In this document: positions 47,327 through 60,164 of the stretch, in pieces
How the letters are laid out: each line of letters opens with the position of its first letter
Numbering within the stretch: the stretch's first letter is position 1
Assembly: GCF_036711975.1 (NCBI RefSeq)
Contig: NC_091975.1
Span: forward strand, 5,520,501 to 5,584,500
DNA from: Onthophagus taurus
Lineage: Eukaryota; Arthropoda; Insecta; Coleoptera; Scarabaeidae
Length of the DNA: 64,000 bases
Direction: 5' to 3'
Made by a program: the position numbers and the translations under genes
The notes under the pieces: model-generated
Database searches by the model: none
The model's input: the letters and a program-made list of their open reading frames with translations, nothing else
Told to the model about the DNA's origin: nothing

Positions 47327-49199
47327 TTTCTTTCGGGTAACGGCCGTCGCGGTTTCCTGAGCACACCCTTATCCGATGGAATCTTAACTTGGATAACTGC
47401 ATATACGGGGGTTTCACGTTAAATTTAACATCTTTTTCAACCTCTGAATCTGTTTACACACTCTTATATTTAATTTTTTTGAAAATGTTTTAAAAGTAAA
47501 ATGAGAAATGATCACGGAAGTTTTTAAAGCATCGATATCAATAAAAGGGGGAAATTATAACTTCATTAAAGTTTGACGATCGCTACGGCCTCGCGGGATC
47601 TTCTAGAAGCGATCGAGCAGTTGATTTTTCCGTTTTCGAAAAGGGGAGAAGCTGTACGAATAGACTTATCTGGATCGATCCCAATCATATCAAAGAGATA
47701 ATTACGTTAAATTCCCCGCTGACTTGAACGGATGGCGTAAAATTGCACGGGAAACCGAAGAGGTTATCGAGACGTAATCTCCAGGGTTATGAAAATCCCG
47801 TTTTAACCGACAATATGTGTTATTTAAAATTTTTTTAAACGTTTATCAACGGTTTTTACAGTTACCGGCGCCTCCGCCAATTTGGTACTAACAGAGATTT
47901 TATTTCGCAGCGTCGCCAATCAAGTTTAAAATTGAAATTCTGGCACGATGTTGTCCGAAAATACAGCTGCCCAAACCGGAAGTCCGATAATTGTTTCGAT
48001 TGTTCCACGTATTGCGCACTGAGCACTTTTACGTCCCCTTTTTAATACAGCGTTTTCAAAAATATTGCAAAATTTTTTGGGAGAAATTAGAGAACAATTT
48101 GAATTAAAAAAAAATTAAAAAATAAATCGTTTATATCAGTCTAGTGATGCATATTGACGGAACTAAAAACCGGTCGTTAAACGTAATTGGCGTGGGCGCG
48201 ATAATTCTTGGGTCAAGAGAGTTAGGGAGAGCGGTCTGTGAGTAATGCTCCAAGACGAATATTAATAGCGCAGCTAATGGTCGATTCGGTTTTCTACAGA
48301 CTACGGCTAATTGGCGAATTAGAGGCAATTTCCATGCGCCCGTCGGTACTAGGAGGGGGTCTTCCATTATAATAAAACTGCCAGAAGAAAAACGGATCGT
48401 AAATGGGTTTTCTTTCAGCTATTTATTTTAGAACCCGGTCGCAAATCGACGGTGTTGTCTGAGCACAGATCCGGGATTCCATTACACCGACGGTGCCATA
48501 TGTGACGTTAAGTTCGGTTCAAAGGGTCGCGCCCCGCTCGAATTCCATTAAATTAATCCGACTAGAGACGTGTATTTAATGCCATTAAATACATTACGGC
48601 TGCTTGTCGTAGAAGTGTTCCCGTTCGCGCGGAAACCGCAAACCCCGCCGTTCGAGAAACGCGTTCCATCGAAATAATAAATTTTCACCCGCGGAATTCA
48701 CACAGAACTCCCAGTTACCATCGTTTCCCCGACGGCACTTCTTTCGTCCCTTTTCCGCACAATTAAAACGCACAAAGGCAACCGGAAGAAAGGAAAGTCG
48801 AGCGGGAATTTTTCACCCCGACGAAGCTAGTAATTAAATTACGAAAAGTTAAGAGTATCAATGAGCCTGCTTCCCGACGCCTAATGATGATAATTAAATT
48901 TTCCTTTTCGACTCTTTTTTTTTTCATTTTCACAGAAATTTACATTTCGTTTCATATCCAAAAATTTAATTCACTCTCTCCGTTCATTACTTTATTGAAA
49001 ATTACTTTCATCACAAAAAATACCTTATTTCTTTAATATATATACAATTAATTATTAACTGACCTCTGATTCCCGTTATTTACATACTTTTAGAAATGTT
49101 TTTTTACCAGGTTGTCTAGGGTTGGTAAATTTTTTTGCAATATCATCTCGCCCCTGCGTTAGCACTGCCTAAACACTCTTCCAACGTTAAAAACAATTA

Positions 49200-50210
49200 T
49201 TTACCATTTTTTATTTATTTATTTATTTATTTATGTACATAGGACACAGCACAGGACGAACCCAATAAAAGCTGTGTCACTGAAAAGAATAAGAACAAAA
49301 CAAAATAATAAAGACACAAAATAACATCAGTAGTGAACAGTAGTAAAAACAATAAAATAAAATAAGATAAGTAAAATAAACGATCAAAAATACTGATTGA
49401 AATTAAGGAAACATTCTATAAACAAGTAAAAAATAACAACAGTAAGGAGTTGCTGATTGTACTGTTAACAATCATACGGCATGCTCCCAACAGCAGTTAA
49501 GGTCGATTTTTTAAACGAGCTAATGGATTCATAAGCAAATATATCGATGGACAGACGATCGGCTGAACGAGCGGCACGCAACAATGGGGAATGTTGATAA
49601 GCATTAGTGCGGGTTGTAGGAGTGAAAAAGAGAAAATCATATCTCAACGTTCTGGGCGGAACATGTAAATTCACTAGAGACGTAAGCGAAGGCGAATTAT
49701 AGATATTATGAATTAATTTATAGAATAGCAATACGTCACTAGCAAAACGTCGCTGAGTCAATCGCAGAAACCGAAAGGATTGGCACGCCGAGTCGTAGTC
49801 AACATAGGTGATATGAGACTTCCGGCATAAAAATTGAAGGAATCTCTTTTGGACTAGTTCTAATCTTTTCACGTACATGTCATATTTAGGATTCCAGATG
49901 ACAGAACAATAATTTAAAACGCTGAATACATACGCAAAATAGAGAGTTTTTATGGAACTGATATCAGTGAAATCAGTCGCTGATCTCATGACAAATCCAA
50001 GCATGCGAGAAGCCTTGTTGACCACCGAGTCGACGTGCTCATTAAATAAAAGTTTGCTATCAAAAGTCACCCCCAGATCTTTTATAGACGTGACTCTCTA
50101 CAACAATTCCCCACCAATAAAATAATCAAAACTTATGGGATTAGCTTTCTTTGTAAATGTGATGGTAACACATTTACTAAAATTTAGGCTAATAAAATTT
50201 TAAACAACTA
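49200..50210 (-). pseudogene. 5'-truncated non-LTR retrotransposon, C-terminal part
   Basis: Minus strand: ISFDYFIGGELL, an in-frame stop, then SIKDLGVTFDSKLLFNEHVD, a long frame with RMLGFVMRSATDF, LYFAYVFSVLNYCSVIWNP and RLELVQKRFLQFL, ending at 49465. This is the thumb and C-terminal region after the reverse transcriptase in jockey/CR1-like elements. The 3' end has an (AATA)n tail (complement of TTTATTTATTTA at 49208-49233). The catalytic RT core is missing. Confidence 0.8.
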
Positions 50211-50624
50211 TTAGCGACTAATGAATGTTTGCCTTGCTGCTTTACTAAAAATTTGTTTTTATAGACACTTACGATTAATGAAAACATATCAAAATCGAGG
50301 TTGTATCTTTTTGCGAATAGCTCGAAAACGGTGCCTAAAATGAAATAGGCTTATAGAATCAGTTGGAATATTAAAAAGCTTACGACATAATAAAATTTTT
50401 TTAAAGAAATAACCCTTATGGATACTTTGTATAGCATTGATCCCGTGGTTGCATATTTTGAATAGTGATCTTAAACGACTTCTCATGATAACATTGCACT
50501 GTTTCCCAAATTTTTTCTTTCTACGACAAATCACATTGAAAATATTATGCCACGACTTACAGAAACACCCTGTATAAGACTAAATTGCAAAAAACTGATT
50601 ATTACAAATCATTAGATACTATAT

Positions 50625-52027
50625 GAAGGGGTCGGGAAAAAAAAGTGCCAAGCATCATGTTTGTTGTTTTGAGATATAGCAAGTTGAAAGTTTGGCTAAA
50701 TCCATAAATAACATTTTAGTGCAGACAACAAACCAAAGTTGTGAAGATGTAGGTAAAAAAAACGCTATTATAAGATAAAAATGGTTGTATAGAAAAATAT
50801 GCACTGAATAATGTTGCTTGGCATTTTTTCCCCAAAAATAAAAGACATTAGGTTTGTTTGTACTTTTATTAAAACACACACTGTCATCGACAAAAAATAC
50901 TCTTAACCAAAAAGGTACTTTTCAAATAGGCCTATATTACCACAACATCTTCCTTTTGGTCGTCTACTTCAGCGGAAGACTGTAGGCCATTGTAATATCC
51001 ATGGTAGATGGGAGGAATGTATTGCATCAAGGATTTGACATCATCTAATTTTTTCTTATTGATTTTGTTGGGCGCATTTCTTTTTAAATGTAGTGCTGGA
51101 ATAGAACTCCTTCCACGTTTCTTTAGGTTCAACACTAAAAACTCTTCGTTCATCAAGTGTTTGAGTTTCATTTGAAAAGGTTCTTCGCTGTCAAATTTAA
51201 AGCAAATAGCTTTGGAAAATCGTGGAGGAGTAACACCATCTGTACAAAACTTGCTTTTTGTGTTAAAGTAGGTCTCTTGCACCCTAGACAAATCGAGGAA
51301 ATCCTCACTCATCATGCATGTTACGATGAAGTTCAGTGTTTTGTTCCACAATTTGCTACTATCTCTCTCCATTGCTTAGGACTGTACACATTTTGGCAGT
51401 GCTTGGTATGATACTTTTCTATTTTTGAAAAGTCACGGTCTGATGGAAGATAAGTATGCCCAGTTATCAGGAAGTAATGTTCTATTGTTTCAAAACGTTT
51501 ACTAGCTACAAGGTGTGACCAAAGCGACATTATGTTCCAATTTTTATTTTGTCCTCCGCAGTTGTCGGTAAATATTACCAACTTCTTTGCGTAGACATTT
51601 GCTACTAATAAGTACTTTACAATACAGCGTCCTATTTCATCACTACCCCTTTTTCCAACTGATTCATCCCACATGAACATAAAACCTTGTCCAGAAGTGC
51701 AGTTATGGATACAATGCAGGTCCACATGACAGTTTTGGTGTAGGGAGGGTTTGTTGCTAAATAATTCTTCATACAAGTCTTCTAGGTTTTCATAATAATC
51801 TTTAAGATTTCTAACACATTTCCTCTTTCCCTCCATTTCTCATGAGGAGCTTGACACTGTCTCACCAGTTGAGGTAATAAAATGCAATGCAAATACAGAG
51901 CAATCTAACGGCAATAATTGAAATCTAAACAGTGCTCCTTGTAATTTGTTCAATTTACTCATAGACAGCACTGCTAAATTCGGTTAGGCCAAAATGATGC
52001 TTGGCACTTTTTTCTCCCGGCCCCTTC
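50625..52027. mobile_element. 1.4-kb TIR element carrying a DUF7869-like frame
   Basis: Inverted ends of about 34 bp (GAAGGGGTCGGGAAAAAAAA then GTGCCAAGCATCAT at the left; the right end has the same with C for T and G for A) bracket the coding remnant. TAT borders both sides and could be a 3-bp target duplication. An extra inverted copy of the end (GCTTGGCATTTTTTCCCC, 50818-50835) sits 200 bp inside the left end. The coupling of these ends with a DUF7869-type protein suggests a DNA transposon; I cannot place it in a named superfamily. Confidence 0.7.
50932..51836 (-). pseudogene. DUF7869-like protein, frameshifted
   Basis: The first frame (51836-51333) contains FMFMWDESVGKRGSDEIGRC, KLVIFTDNCGGQNKNWNIMS, and YFLITGHTYLPSDRDFSKIE; the DNCxGQNKN and GHTxxxxDxxFxxIE motifs are those of the DUF7869 domain, whose acidic residues suggest a nuclease or integrase-like fold. 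The second frame (51372-50932) continues with LNFIVTCMMSEDFLDL and a lysine-rich tail, overlapping the first by 40 bp in another frame, so one frameshift near 51345 splits the gene. A TGA stop lies just before the first ATG and open frame resumes upstream (LLPLDCSVFALHFITST), so the N-terminus is also broken. Confidence 0.75.
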
Positions 52028-52029
52028 TA

Positions 52030-53130
52030 TTGGCATAAGTCTAGATTCTGCTGAAGACTGCAAACTACAAAAATTATACAAAATCCGCAAAAAAATAATA
52101 GAATGATTTTTAGTATTTGTTGGTGAAAACCGTTTTAAATATCTGCTTTAGTGGACTAGTTGGATCGAAAATGATTTTCGTGGTGTAATCATGTTGTGAT
52201 GAATTATTTGGTGTTTCGCGTGAGTTTAAAAATTCCACAAAAAAACTTTTCAAATTTGTTTTGACACGCGAATATCGGCGTCTCAATAATTGTTTCAGCG
52301 ATTGGTGGCACGTGTTGTGATCCCTTCCGAATCGGACAGGTTTCCACCCTTCCCCGGCTATATTGCATTCGTTCACGCCACCGAACGGGACATCAAACGA
52401 CTTTTATGGACTCTGGGTCGACGTGCTTCGCCGCCATTACGGATTCCATTCGACTCGCTTCGTTCCCGTTGACTATCCGACACGATTTCCAACAATTTCC
52501 CGAATCCTATTTAATTACATCACGAACTATACTATTTTGTTAACTACCACGTTTATATCTAGGTTGGAATACTAAAGTTATTCCTAATTAACGGTTATTT
52601 TTGTTATTAGATCTTGATGTTAATATAGGTAATCGTAAATACGCAACAACAATTGTTGTTAAAAAGTTTTAAATCAAAAATAGTAGTTTAAAAAATAAAT
52701 TCTAAAAGAGTTCGCCGTCAATTGAGTTAAACGGCGACCTCATAATTAGCTCTATCCGTTTTAGCGCCGCGGTAATTCTGAAAATTAGGTTTAGTAATAA
52801 GAGAGCCGGACGGACCATCGGCCCACGGCACTTATTGTTTCAAAATAACAACAGTCGACCCGCGTCCACTGTCCCCAACGTGTCCGTACGTGTGTTGCGA
52901 AGTGCAACGCGTTCGGTGACGAGGCAGATGTGCAATGAATTTCAAGTTGGTTTCAAATACACTTCCTAAAACCCTTAGTTTGCCCTTCTAACAAATAGAT
53001 AGTGTACATTCCGTAAGATTGAACATAAATGAATCATTTTTAAAATGTTCCATCTTATAATAATCCTAGAATAATCGAGATTGCTACGAGATGATTCGAG
53101 AAATTGTTAGATTTTTTTCTTTAAATCTTT
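52030..53130. other. Intergenic/5' region of the M13 gene
   Basis: CTAGATTCTGCTGAAGACTGC at 52041 is a lone unit of the minisatellite family seen at 17.3 kb. The stretches 52280-52500 and 52790-52930 are GC-richer and could contain an unrecognised 5' exon of the M13 gene, since its transmembrane exon has a splice acceptor. No open frame there is convincing. Confidence 0.35.
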
Positions 53131-53132
53131 AG

Positions 53133-56100
53133 TCACGTTTTGGATGAATGTGTGGACGTTAGAAGACGATTACGTAGTCCCCCAGCGAATTCTTGGTGGA
53201 AAAAGCGTACAACCATGGAACGACGTCTGTTGGCGGTGACCGCATTTACGGGAGTCGCGATGTTCTCGTTGCTGGTGGTTCTGGTTGCATTACATTCAGG
53301 TCAGTACATCAGTCGTCTTGTCAAAAGGTAAAGAGCTCAGAATGGCCGGCGTTGATGAGCTTCATAATGGCCAGGGGAAAAAGAGGGCTCCTTTTGTATC
53401 CGTTACGTGCAAACAGGGCTTTCACAACGTCTACTTAGAAATTAGTATTACGGTCCTGAAATCAGTCTATAATGTTTGAAGCTAACAGGTTCTTTTGCTC
53501 TTTAATTTCGTAAATGTCCGAGGCTGAAATTAATAAAAAAAAGTTTTGAAACTGCAAATCCGGGTCGTTTCGTTACACTTTCCTTAGCTTCGTTTGCAGT
53601 TTTCGACCGTTTCAGCCGCCAAACTATCCCTGAACACGCCATGTAACGTTGAGGGGTGCTTTCAGTTTATGCACTTTGTATTCGAACGACCTTTACAATG
53701 TATGGAAAAGCGGGTCACTACACTCACTACGTCTCTAGAAAATTTAAAAGCATATGAATTATAATCTTATTTCTTACGATGAATAGTTTTGATATAAAAC
53801 ATAAAACTTAGTAATCACAAAGTTCGTCTTTTTGTTTAGTTTCGTATCTCTCTATGTGCAATTGTTAATTACACAGACAAAGCTTAGCGAATTCAATTTC
53901 AAACAACAATTGCGATAAGCGAGGTGGGTTGTAAACGCGCGAGGTCACATGTAGACCGAAGAAAAACATTGAATAATTAACCGTGATTGGTCCGGGACGT
54001 GATGTTTGCGGTGATGCGATTATTGGGCCGGACAGGATGTTTGGTAAAACTTTAATAGCCTGATTAAATTCAAACGGGTTGCCTCTAATGTGTTGGTTTC
54101 CCATCAACTCGCAACTCATCACACATTTAAATAAAGTCCTTATCGATTTCTTAATTTAATCATTAATTTCTTTTAATGTTTAGATAATCTTGAAGCATGC
54201 TTATCATTGGATTGCGTAAAAACTTCTGCCGATATAACATATTATGTTGATAAATATCAAGATCCTTGTAATGATTTTTATCAATTTGCGTGTGGTGGAT
54301 TTATAAAAGAATCGAGTTTAGAAGGTGAAAATAAATCGACGAGTACTAAAAAAGTGATGGAAGATATATTGGTGAATCAAATTAGAGAAATGATAGAGGA
54401 AAATATTACGAACACGGATTCGATTTCTTTGGCGAAAACGAAATTGTTCTATAGAAGCTGTATGAACGTAACCGGAACGGATTCCGACGGTGTAACGATA
54501 TTGAAAGATAGTTTAAAGGAGATGGGAGGTTGGCCTATCTTAGATGTTAATTGGAAGAGTGGAGATTTCGAGTGGAAACGAGCAACCCAGAAATTAAGAA
54601 GGATCGGTTACACGTTCGATTTGTTCCTCGGCGTCAACGTAGTGGTGGATCAAGCGGATGAGGAGAAGCACATCGTTCAGGTAAGAAGTTGAATTAAGCG
54701 AAAGGTAATTCCGTAGAAGCTGATTGGAGCCTTGCGTTTGACAAGTCCTAATTTTCTCCCATTTAAACCCTGATTGCGTCGATTCGTTTTTGTCTCCGCA
54801 GTTGAAACCGCCCGACTCCCATCGTCTGGAAATGAACGATAGATTTCAGGATCTCCATTTGGCCTACGTGGTCGATATCGCCACTCTACTAGGATCCCCT
54901 AGAAATCGTGCAGAACGAGATGCGAAGGATATCGTTGAATTTCAGGAAGGCTTAAGAAGGGTAATTTTACGTTGATTGAAACGATTTGTTTCTACAATTT
55001 TTATTTAGGCTGTTGAAAGAAGTGAAGATCGGATATCTCAACATTCAAATAACGACCAAAATAACACTTACAATCCTAAGACGGTTTCCAAGTTGCATTA
55101 CGAGGACCCGAGTGTGCCCTGGTTCGACTACATCAACAGTATGCTTTGGCCCGGTTCGAATATATCCGCTGAGGAGGTCATTCTCGCACCGGATGCTGTT
55201 TACATAAAGGAGCTGTTGACTTTACTCCATAAGGCACCGAAACGGTGAGTACAAACTTCGCGAGATTTCGTACTACATGTTGCTTTTATGTGCTTAAAAA
55301 AAAAATTTACATTTAAAAATAAAAACCCCAAATCCTACGCAAAGTAAACCCATTAGAAACGAGGAAACTTAGGTTTCCGTAATCGACGAAAGATGACGCA
55401 CCATCTGCTACGCGAAATTACAATCTCGTGGAGAAGGGGACGCTCTTTCGAATTTTAAAACAATTACATAAAGCGTGTTATTAAGGTGGGGTGAGGTTAA
55501 TTTCCGAGTTAACGCATCCGGTAACAAAATAAACTACCGGGTTTGTTTACAAGTTAACGTCGACCGTACTCTTTAGTATTCCCATCGAAACGTCTCCACT
55601 AATTTGATATAATTATCGCACGCCGCGTAAAAGGGGGACAAAGCGTCTACCACTTTTCGTTCCGTTGCAGGGTAATAGCTAATTTCATGGGGTGGCGATT
55701 CGTCGACGATTTAATAGAGTATTTGCCGAAGAAGTTCAGGAACGAGAAAATTAGGTACTATTATTTAACCAAAAGAGCTCCACTACCACCCAAATGGGAA
55801 CTCTGCCTCCGAGCAACCGTTAACGTGTAAGCAAACTTATCCGTTGTTTGCCCTTCTTTCCTCATCAATCCTTATCTGCTTAGAATGCCATTTTCTCTGA
55901 AGGATCTCTACTCCCATAAGTTCATTACTCCCGAATCAAGGCGATTTATAGACGACATGCTCGACTTGATTAGGCGGAACTTCGACAAACAGATCGACCG
56001 CTTCGACTGGCTGGACCCAGAAGCTTTAAACGCCGCTAAAATTAAGATTGCTAGTCTTTTGCGATCGATTGCTGACTACAGCGAAGTTAAAATTGACGAT

Positions 56101-58591
56101 TTCGCTGATGAAATCTACGATGATGTTAGTCTAAAACTCAATTTCATAAAACCCAATTAATATTTGAATTACATTTCAGGTAGAAATCCACCAAAATAAA
56201 TTTCTTTTATCCTTACTGGAATTAAGGAGAGCCAAGAAAACTTTGCAATACAAAAAATTACGTTTCAAACCAACTCAACAAATACCCCACCAAAATTTTG
56301 GAATGTACGATATTAAAAATAACCAATTAGGTAAATGGTGAAATTATTTTTTTGTAAAATTTTAATTTGTGATAATTTCAGCAATTCCCGTTGATTACTT
56401 GCACGGAATATATTATGGAGATGGAAAACCTGAATACATGAATTTTGGGGGTTTGGGGAGTCTGATAGCTGGGGACCTAGCGAATATGTTCCTAGAGGGG
56501 CAGTTTCTGGACGCGCGTGGGAACAGGCGCGAATGGTTCATAACCGAGAACCTCTATGTGTACATCAACAGAACCAAATGCTTTGGCAAACATCGAGTCA
56601 AGTTCTACGTACCGGAAATTAAACGATATGTATGTGACATAGTAAAACAATTCGAGTAGAAATTAATGTATAATTAAGGATAAAGTGCATCCTCTTAAGC
56701 TCAAAATTTAACTTTTTGAATATTTGTAGAAAGTCATCTTAAATAATTTAATATCCTTCTTTTATTTGAGAAAGTAAAACACTTCAATTGATAGGGATGA
56801 TAACATAACTCATTCATTCCTACTCTTAATTGCTTGGGTCGGTTGGAAAACTTAAAAATGCAAGGAGAATTAGACCAACCACTCCAGTTCCCAGAGGCTG
56901 TGGCTTTTAATATTAGCGCCCGCACCGTAGCTTAATTGAACTACTTTACCCTCAAGGGTTAATACTTCCCAGGGTTGCCTCGGTGGTCATTACGAGACAT
57001 CGCGGCTGAAAAATTATCAAAAAAAAACACTCCTCTTTGGTTCAATCTTCAATAAAGATAGAACTAAAAGGAAAAAATCTATATCTAAGGTTTTATTTCT
57101 GAGAATTTTTTTAATCCTCTTATGATAAATAAAGCGGGATAATCTTACTATATTATAATTATTATCCCGATTAAATACAAACGAGAGCATGGAAAAAGGG
57201 GAATTTCGAGGAAGACAAATTCGAACTTGCTCCCGGACGTATTAAGCGTGAAGTGGGTTGGAAAATTCGCGGTTCGCATGAATGATACATTACTTCTGGG
57301 ATCTAACTTTCAAATATATTGACATATATTACTTGCGAACACCGCGGGCTTCCTTCTGTGTGCGAAGGGGCCACTTTCCGGCGTTCCCGCAATAAAACCC
57401 GGTCTTTATCCAACCAGGCGCGGACACCCCTACATTGAATATTAGATGGTCGAAATATATATTTTATCCTTCCACACCGCTAGCCGGCAACCGGCATAAA
57501 CGTAAACTTATCTCCTCGACAGTAACTGTATACTATTACCTTCCTAAATGGTTTACGATACGGCCTCGGGAAGTGGCGCGGGGAACTTTTAAGAAACCCT
57601 CCTTCAAAAAGCTCAACGACTTTTTTATGTGTTAGACTTAAGATTTTCTTCGATAAGATCCCTTATTTAAACCTATCTTAAATGAACTTCCTGTTTAAGT
57701 CATTCATGACAATAGAGAAAAAGTTTTTATCTTTTTTATATACCGTGTACAAAGTGATTATAAAAGTTGATTAATCAGGAATTTTATGATTTTATCGTAA
57801 TGAAACTACTTCATAGATAGGGGTTGGATACGAAACGTGGGATACGTGAGGTCGTCTTTCGTCGCTGGTGGCAGTTCGCTCATTAACACTACCTCTTCTA
57901 TTGTCCGCACGATGCCGGGTTGTCAAATATATCGCATTTACGAGAGGGCTTCGCAAAAAGCGCGAACAGGACCGGCTTAGGCGGTCGCAACACACACCAA
58001 GACATAAACGTCCCCGGATTAAATGCAGCCGCTTAAGCGACCCAGATTTATACGACCATTTCGCCACGGAATTAAACAACAGTGTCGGACGAGGGCGGAC
58101 CTTCATTGTATCCCGACATTTTTAGAGGGCCATTCGCAGACAATGCGCAGGATGAAATTAACTTTATCGTTCAGTTATTAAGTACGACTCGCGTCCCTAA
58201 CACACATCAAAGTTTGTGTAAATGTTAACTTAGTTATGTTTTTATTGTATAGGTAAACGTGTCTTGTTCGAAAATGGAAGATGTTTCAATGGCTGCTGGA
58301 TTCAGGTATGCTCACAGAGCGTACACCGCGTGGGTGGACGGACATAGTTTCGAACCGGGGCTGCCAGGGATCGAGTACGACCCCAAGCAACTGTTTTGGA
58401 TAGCTGCAGTGATGCCGTACTGCTCCAAAGGGACCGAAGAGGAAGTGGAGCGAACGTTGCAGGAGAACAAAGAGACCATCGATAAAATTAAGGTGAACTA
58501 CGCGCTTAGGAACTTACCAGAGTTCGCGGAAGCTTTTGAGTGCCCTGACGGCACAAAGATGAATCCCGTAGAGAAGTGCGAAATGTGGTAG
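53133..58591 (+). CDS. M13 (neprilysin-like) protein, probably catalytically inactive
   Basis: Type II membrane ectoenzyme family. Exons: 53133-53299, 54184-54680, 54802-54960, 55009-55244, 55671-55826, 55884-56124, 56180-56330, 56382-56641, 58253-58591; all GT-AG, frame continuous. From ATG 53215 it is about 707 residues (human neprilysin 750); the first exon follows an acceptor, so an upstream exon may add residues. A short basic N-terminus precedes a transmembrane segment (about 5-27), then CLSLDCVKTSA, DPCNDFYQFACGGFIK and the M13 N-domain. The catalytic domain is recognisable by FGGLGSLIAGDLANMFLEG, but HExxH is replaced: both histidines and the glutamate are lost (G539, D540, N543). ENIAD is altered to EDVSM (E604 kept, D lost) and the NAFY and YRV substrate motifs are not conserved. 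The C-terminal PDGTKMNPVEKCEMW and structural cysteines are kept. AATAAA is 31 bp after the stop. Confidence 0.88.
56642..58252. other. Long last intron of the M13 gene
   Basis: 1.6 kb from a GTAAAA donor to a TTGTATAG acceptor. It contains GC-rich stretches (57200-57600, 57840-58130) with short frames but no recognisable domain, and no transposon ends that I can pair. An in-frame stop lies 15 bp into the intron, so intron retention would produce a protein lacking the C-terminal subdomain. Confidence 0.5.
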
Positions 58592-58599
58592 AATTAAAC

Positions 58600-60160
58600 A
58601 GTCTTTTTTATCTTAATAACAAAATAAAATTATTTTAACACAATTTTAATCTCTTTCATTTGATCTGAAAAAAAAATATTAAGCGGTTATTACTTTTCCG
58701 GATATAAAAGGTGAGGACAATGAGGTTGAATGCCGTTGCTTTTGGCCTTTTAAAAACGACGAAACTTAATTGCGCCGCCTTTCCGGTCACTTCCCCAGGA
58801 CAAAAGCCAAAAAGTTCCGTCCCGCTGAATTATTTTAATTGCCCGGCTTGCGACGTTTCCTTTTTGCGCGATACCCGAAAAAATACTCCGGGGCGATTCT
58901 GGAAATACGAAAAAGGGGCGAGAAAAAGAAAGCCACCCGGGTCGTTATTACCTTCACGAAGTTTGACGGTTCGCCTCGCCAAGTTACTCCTGGAAATGGC
59001 CTGGCGAGTTTTTGCCAAAAACCCATCCCGGTTAATTGAAAAGTCCGCTTTCCAGCGAGTGAATTAGGACGCGTTTTGCATCCGTCATAAATCCCGCAAT
59101 TGGGTACCAGCAGCACCATCTGCCGTTGTTTGCGCAATGGTTGTCGCATCGCCGCTGTTTATGTTTGGCCCTAACTTCGACTGCGACGTATTTCAAGCTA
59201 CTGCCTACGACTGACCAACCACCCGCTGATATTTCAGCCCAATTTGCTTTTAGCACTAACTGTCTCATCGCATCCTGTACCGTACATTCAAATTTAATAC
59301 CCTAAATTAATAACGATTACAAATGAATGAAAGATACACCTCGTAAAACGTTGTTGCACGAAATATGTGTGAGGTGCTCACATACTGGCAACCCGTCGAG
59401 CACGAAACTCAATAACGCTTGATTAATTTACATATTAATTGGTTGGGGCTTGGCGATTTCTCGGACACACCGTAATTGTTACAGTCGGTTACAGAATCAC
59501 ACTGGCAAACGGCGTTAATTATTAACACAACCAGGGCGGAACTTTTCAACTAAACGCCGAGGAGTAATTGGAATTATTCTACAGCACGCTTGTGTACGTA
59601 CAGATACTAATAGCAACCGCAATGCAATAATAAAACCGAACCGTTACATATCAAGGCAATAACCCTCACAACATTCCTACTTCAACATTTCATTAAATTA
59701 ATAACACCGATATCGATAGATTTGCAATTCAAGCGGACGATAAAGCTTCAAATTGCATTTTAATTAAACGCTTAATCTAATCTCTCTCTCTCTCGTAGTT
59801 ACACTTCTATCTAAATAAGTTTGTTCGACATCGATCGCAAAGCTAACGCAAATTGAACCATCATTCAAACTTAACGTCTTGTACGTGACTACATCACAGT
59901 GTCTTTCGAACAAACAAAAATAAACCTTGATAACGGGGAAAGTTGGCAAAGAGGAAATTAAAAAGAGGTTAAAGAAAAGTTTCTGACCACTAATCAAATT
60001 TTGTCTCAATGAAAATTGGATTTATTTTATGATTCATTTAATATCAAAAGGTTTATCCGTTTACAATAAGAACTTTAATACTTTTAATTTTTTTATTAAA
60101 ACAACACTGAAACACTTCTTCAATTTTTGTCTCCCCATTATTACGAGCTTCAAATTCTGG
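58600..60160. other. Intergenic, no gene recognised
   Basis: 3' untranslated region of the M13 gene, then mixed composition. A TCTCTCTCTCTC run is at 59781-59792. Frames at 58710-59150 on both strands are open by base bias and lack any domain. Confidence 0.4.
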
Positions 60161-60164
60161 TCAA

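Larger units (their letters stand above)
42690..49190. other. Gene-poor region with possible isolated exons
   Basis: Apart from two candidate exons (45141-45347 and 47267-47326) I see no coding sequence. GC-rich islands at 43740-43960, 44400-44980, 45200-45780 and 46900-47400 alternate with AT-rich stretches. A CGACGGCGACGACGACGACG run is at 45524-45543. Enhancers or 5' exons are possible but not demonstrable from sequence alone. Confidence 0.35.

Noticed and set aside
50540-50575. ACACCCTGTATA resembling a mariner-type end
   Set aside because: No matching inverted end could be found on the left; possibly a truncated MITE.
58710-59150. Overlapping open frames on both strands after the M13 gene
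   Set aside because: Mutually antisense, no domain, no splice logic.
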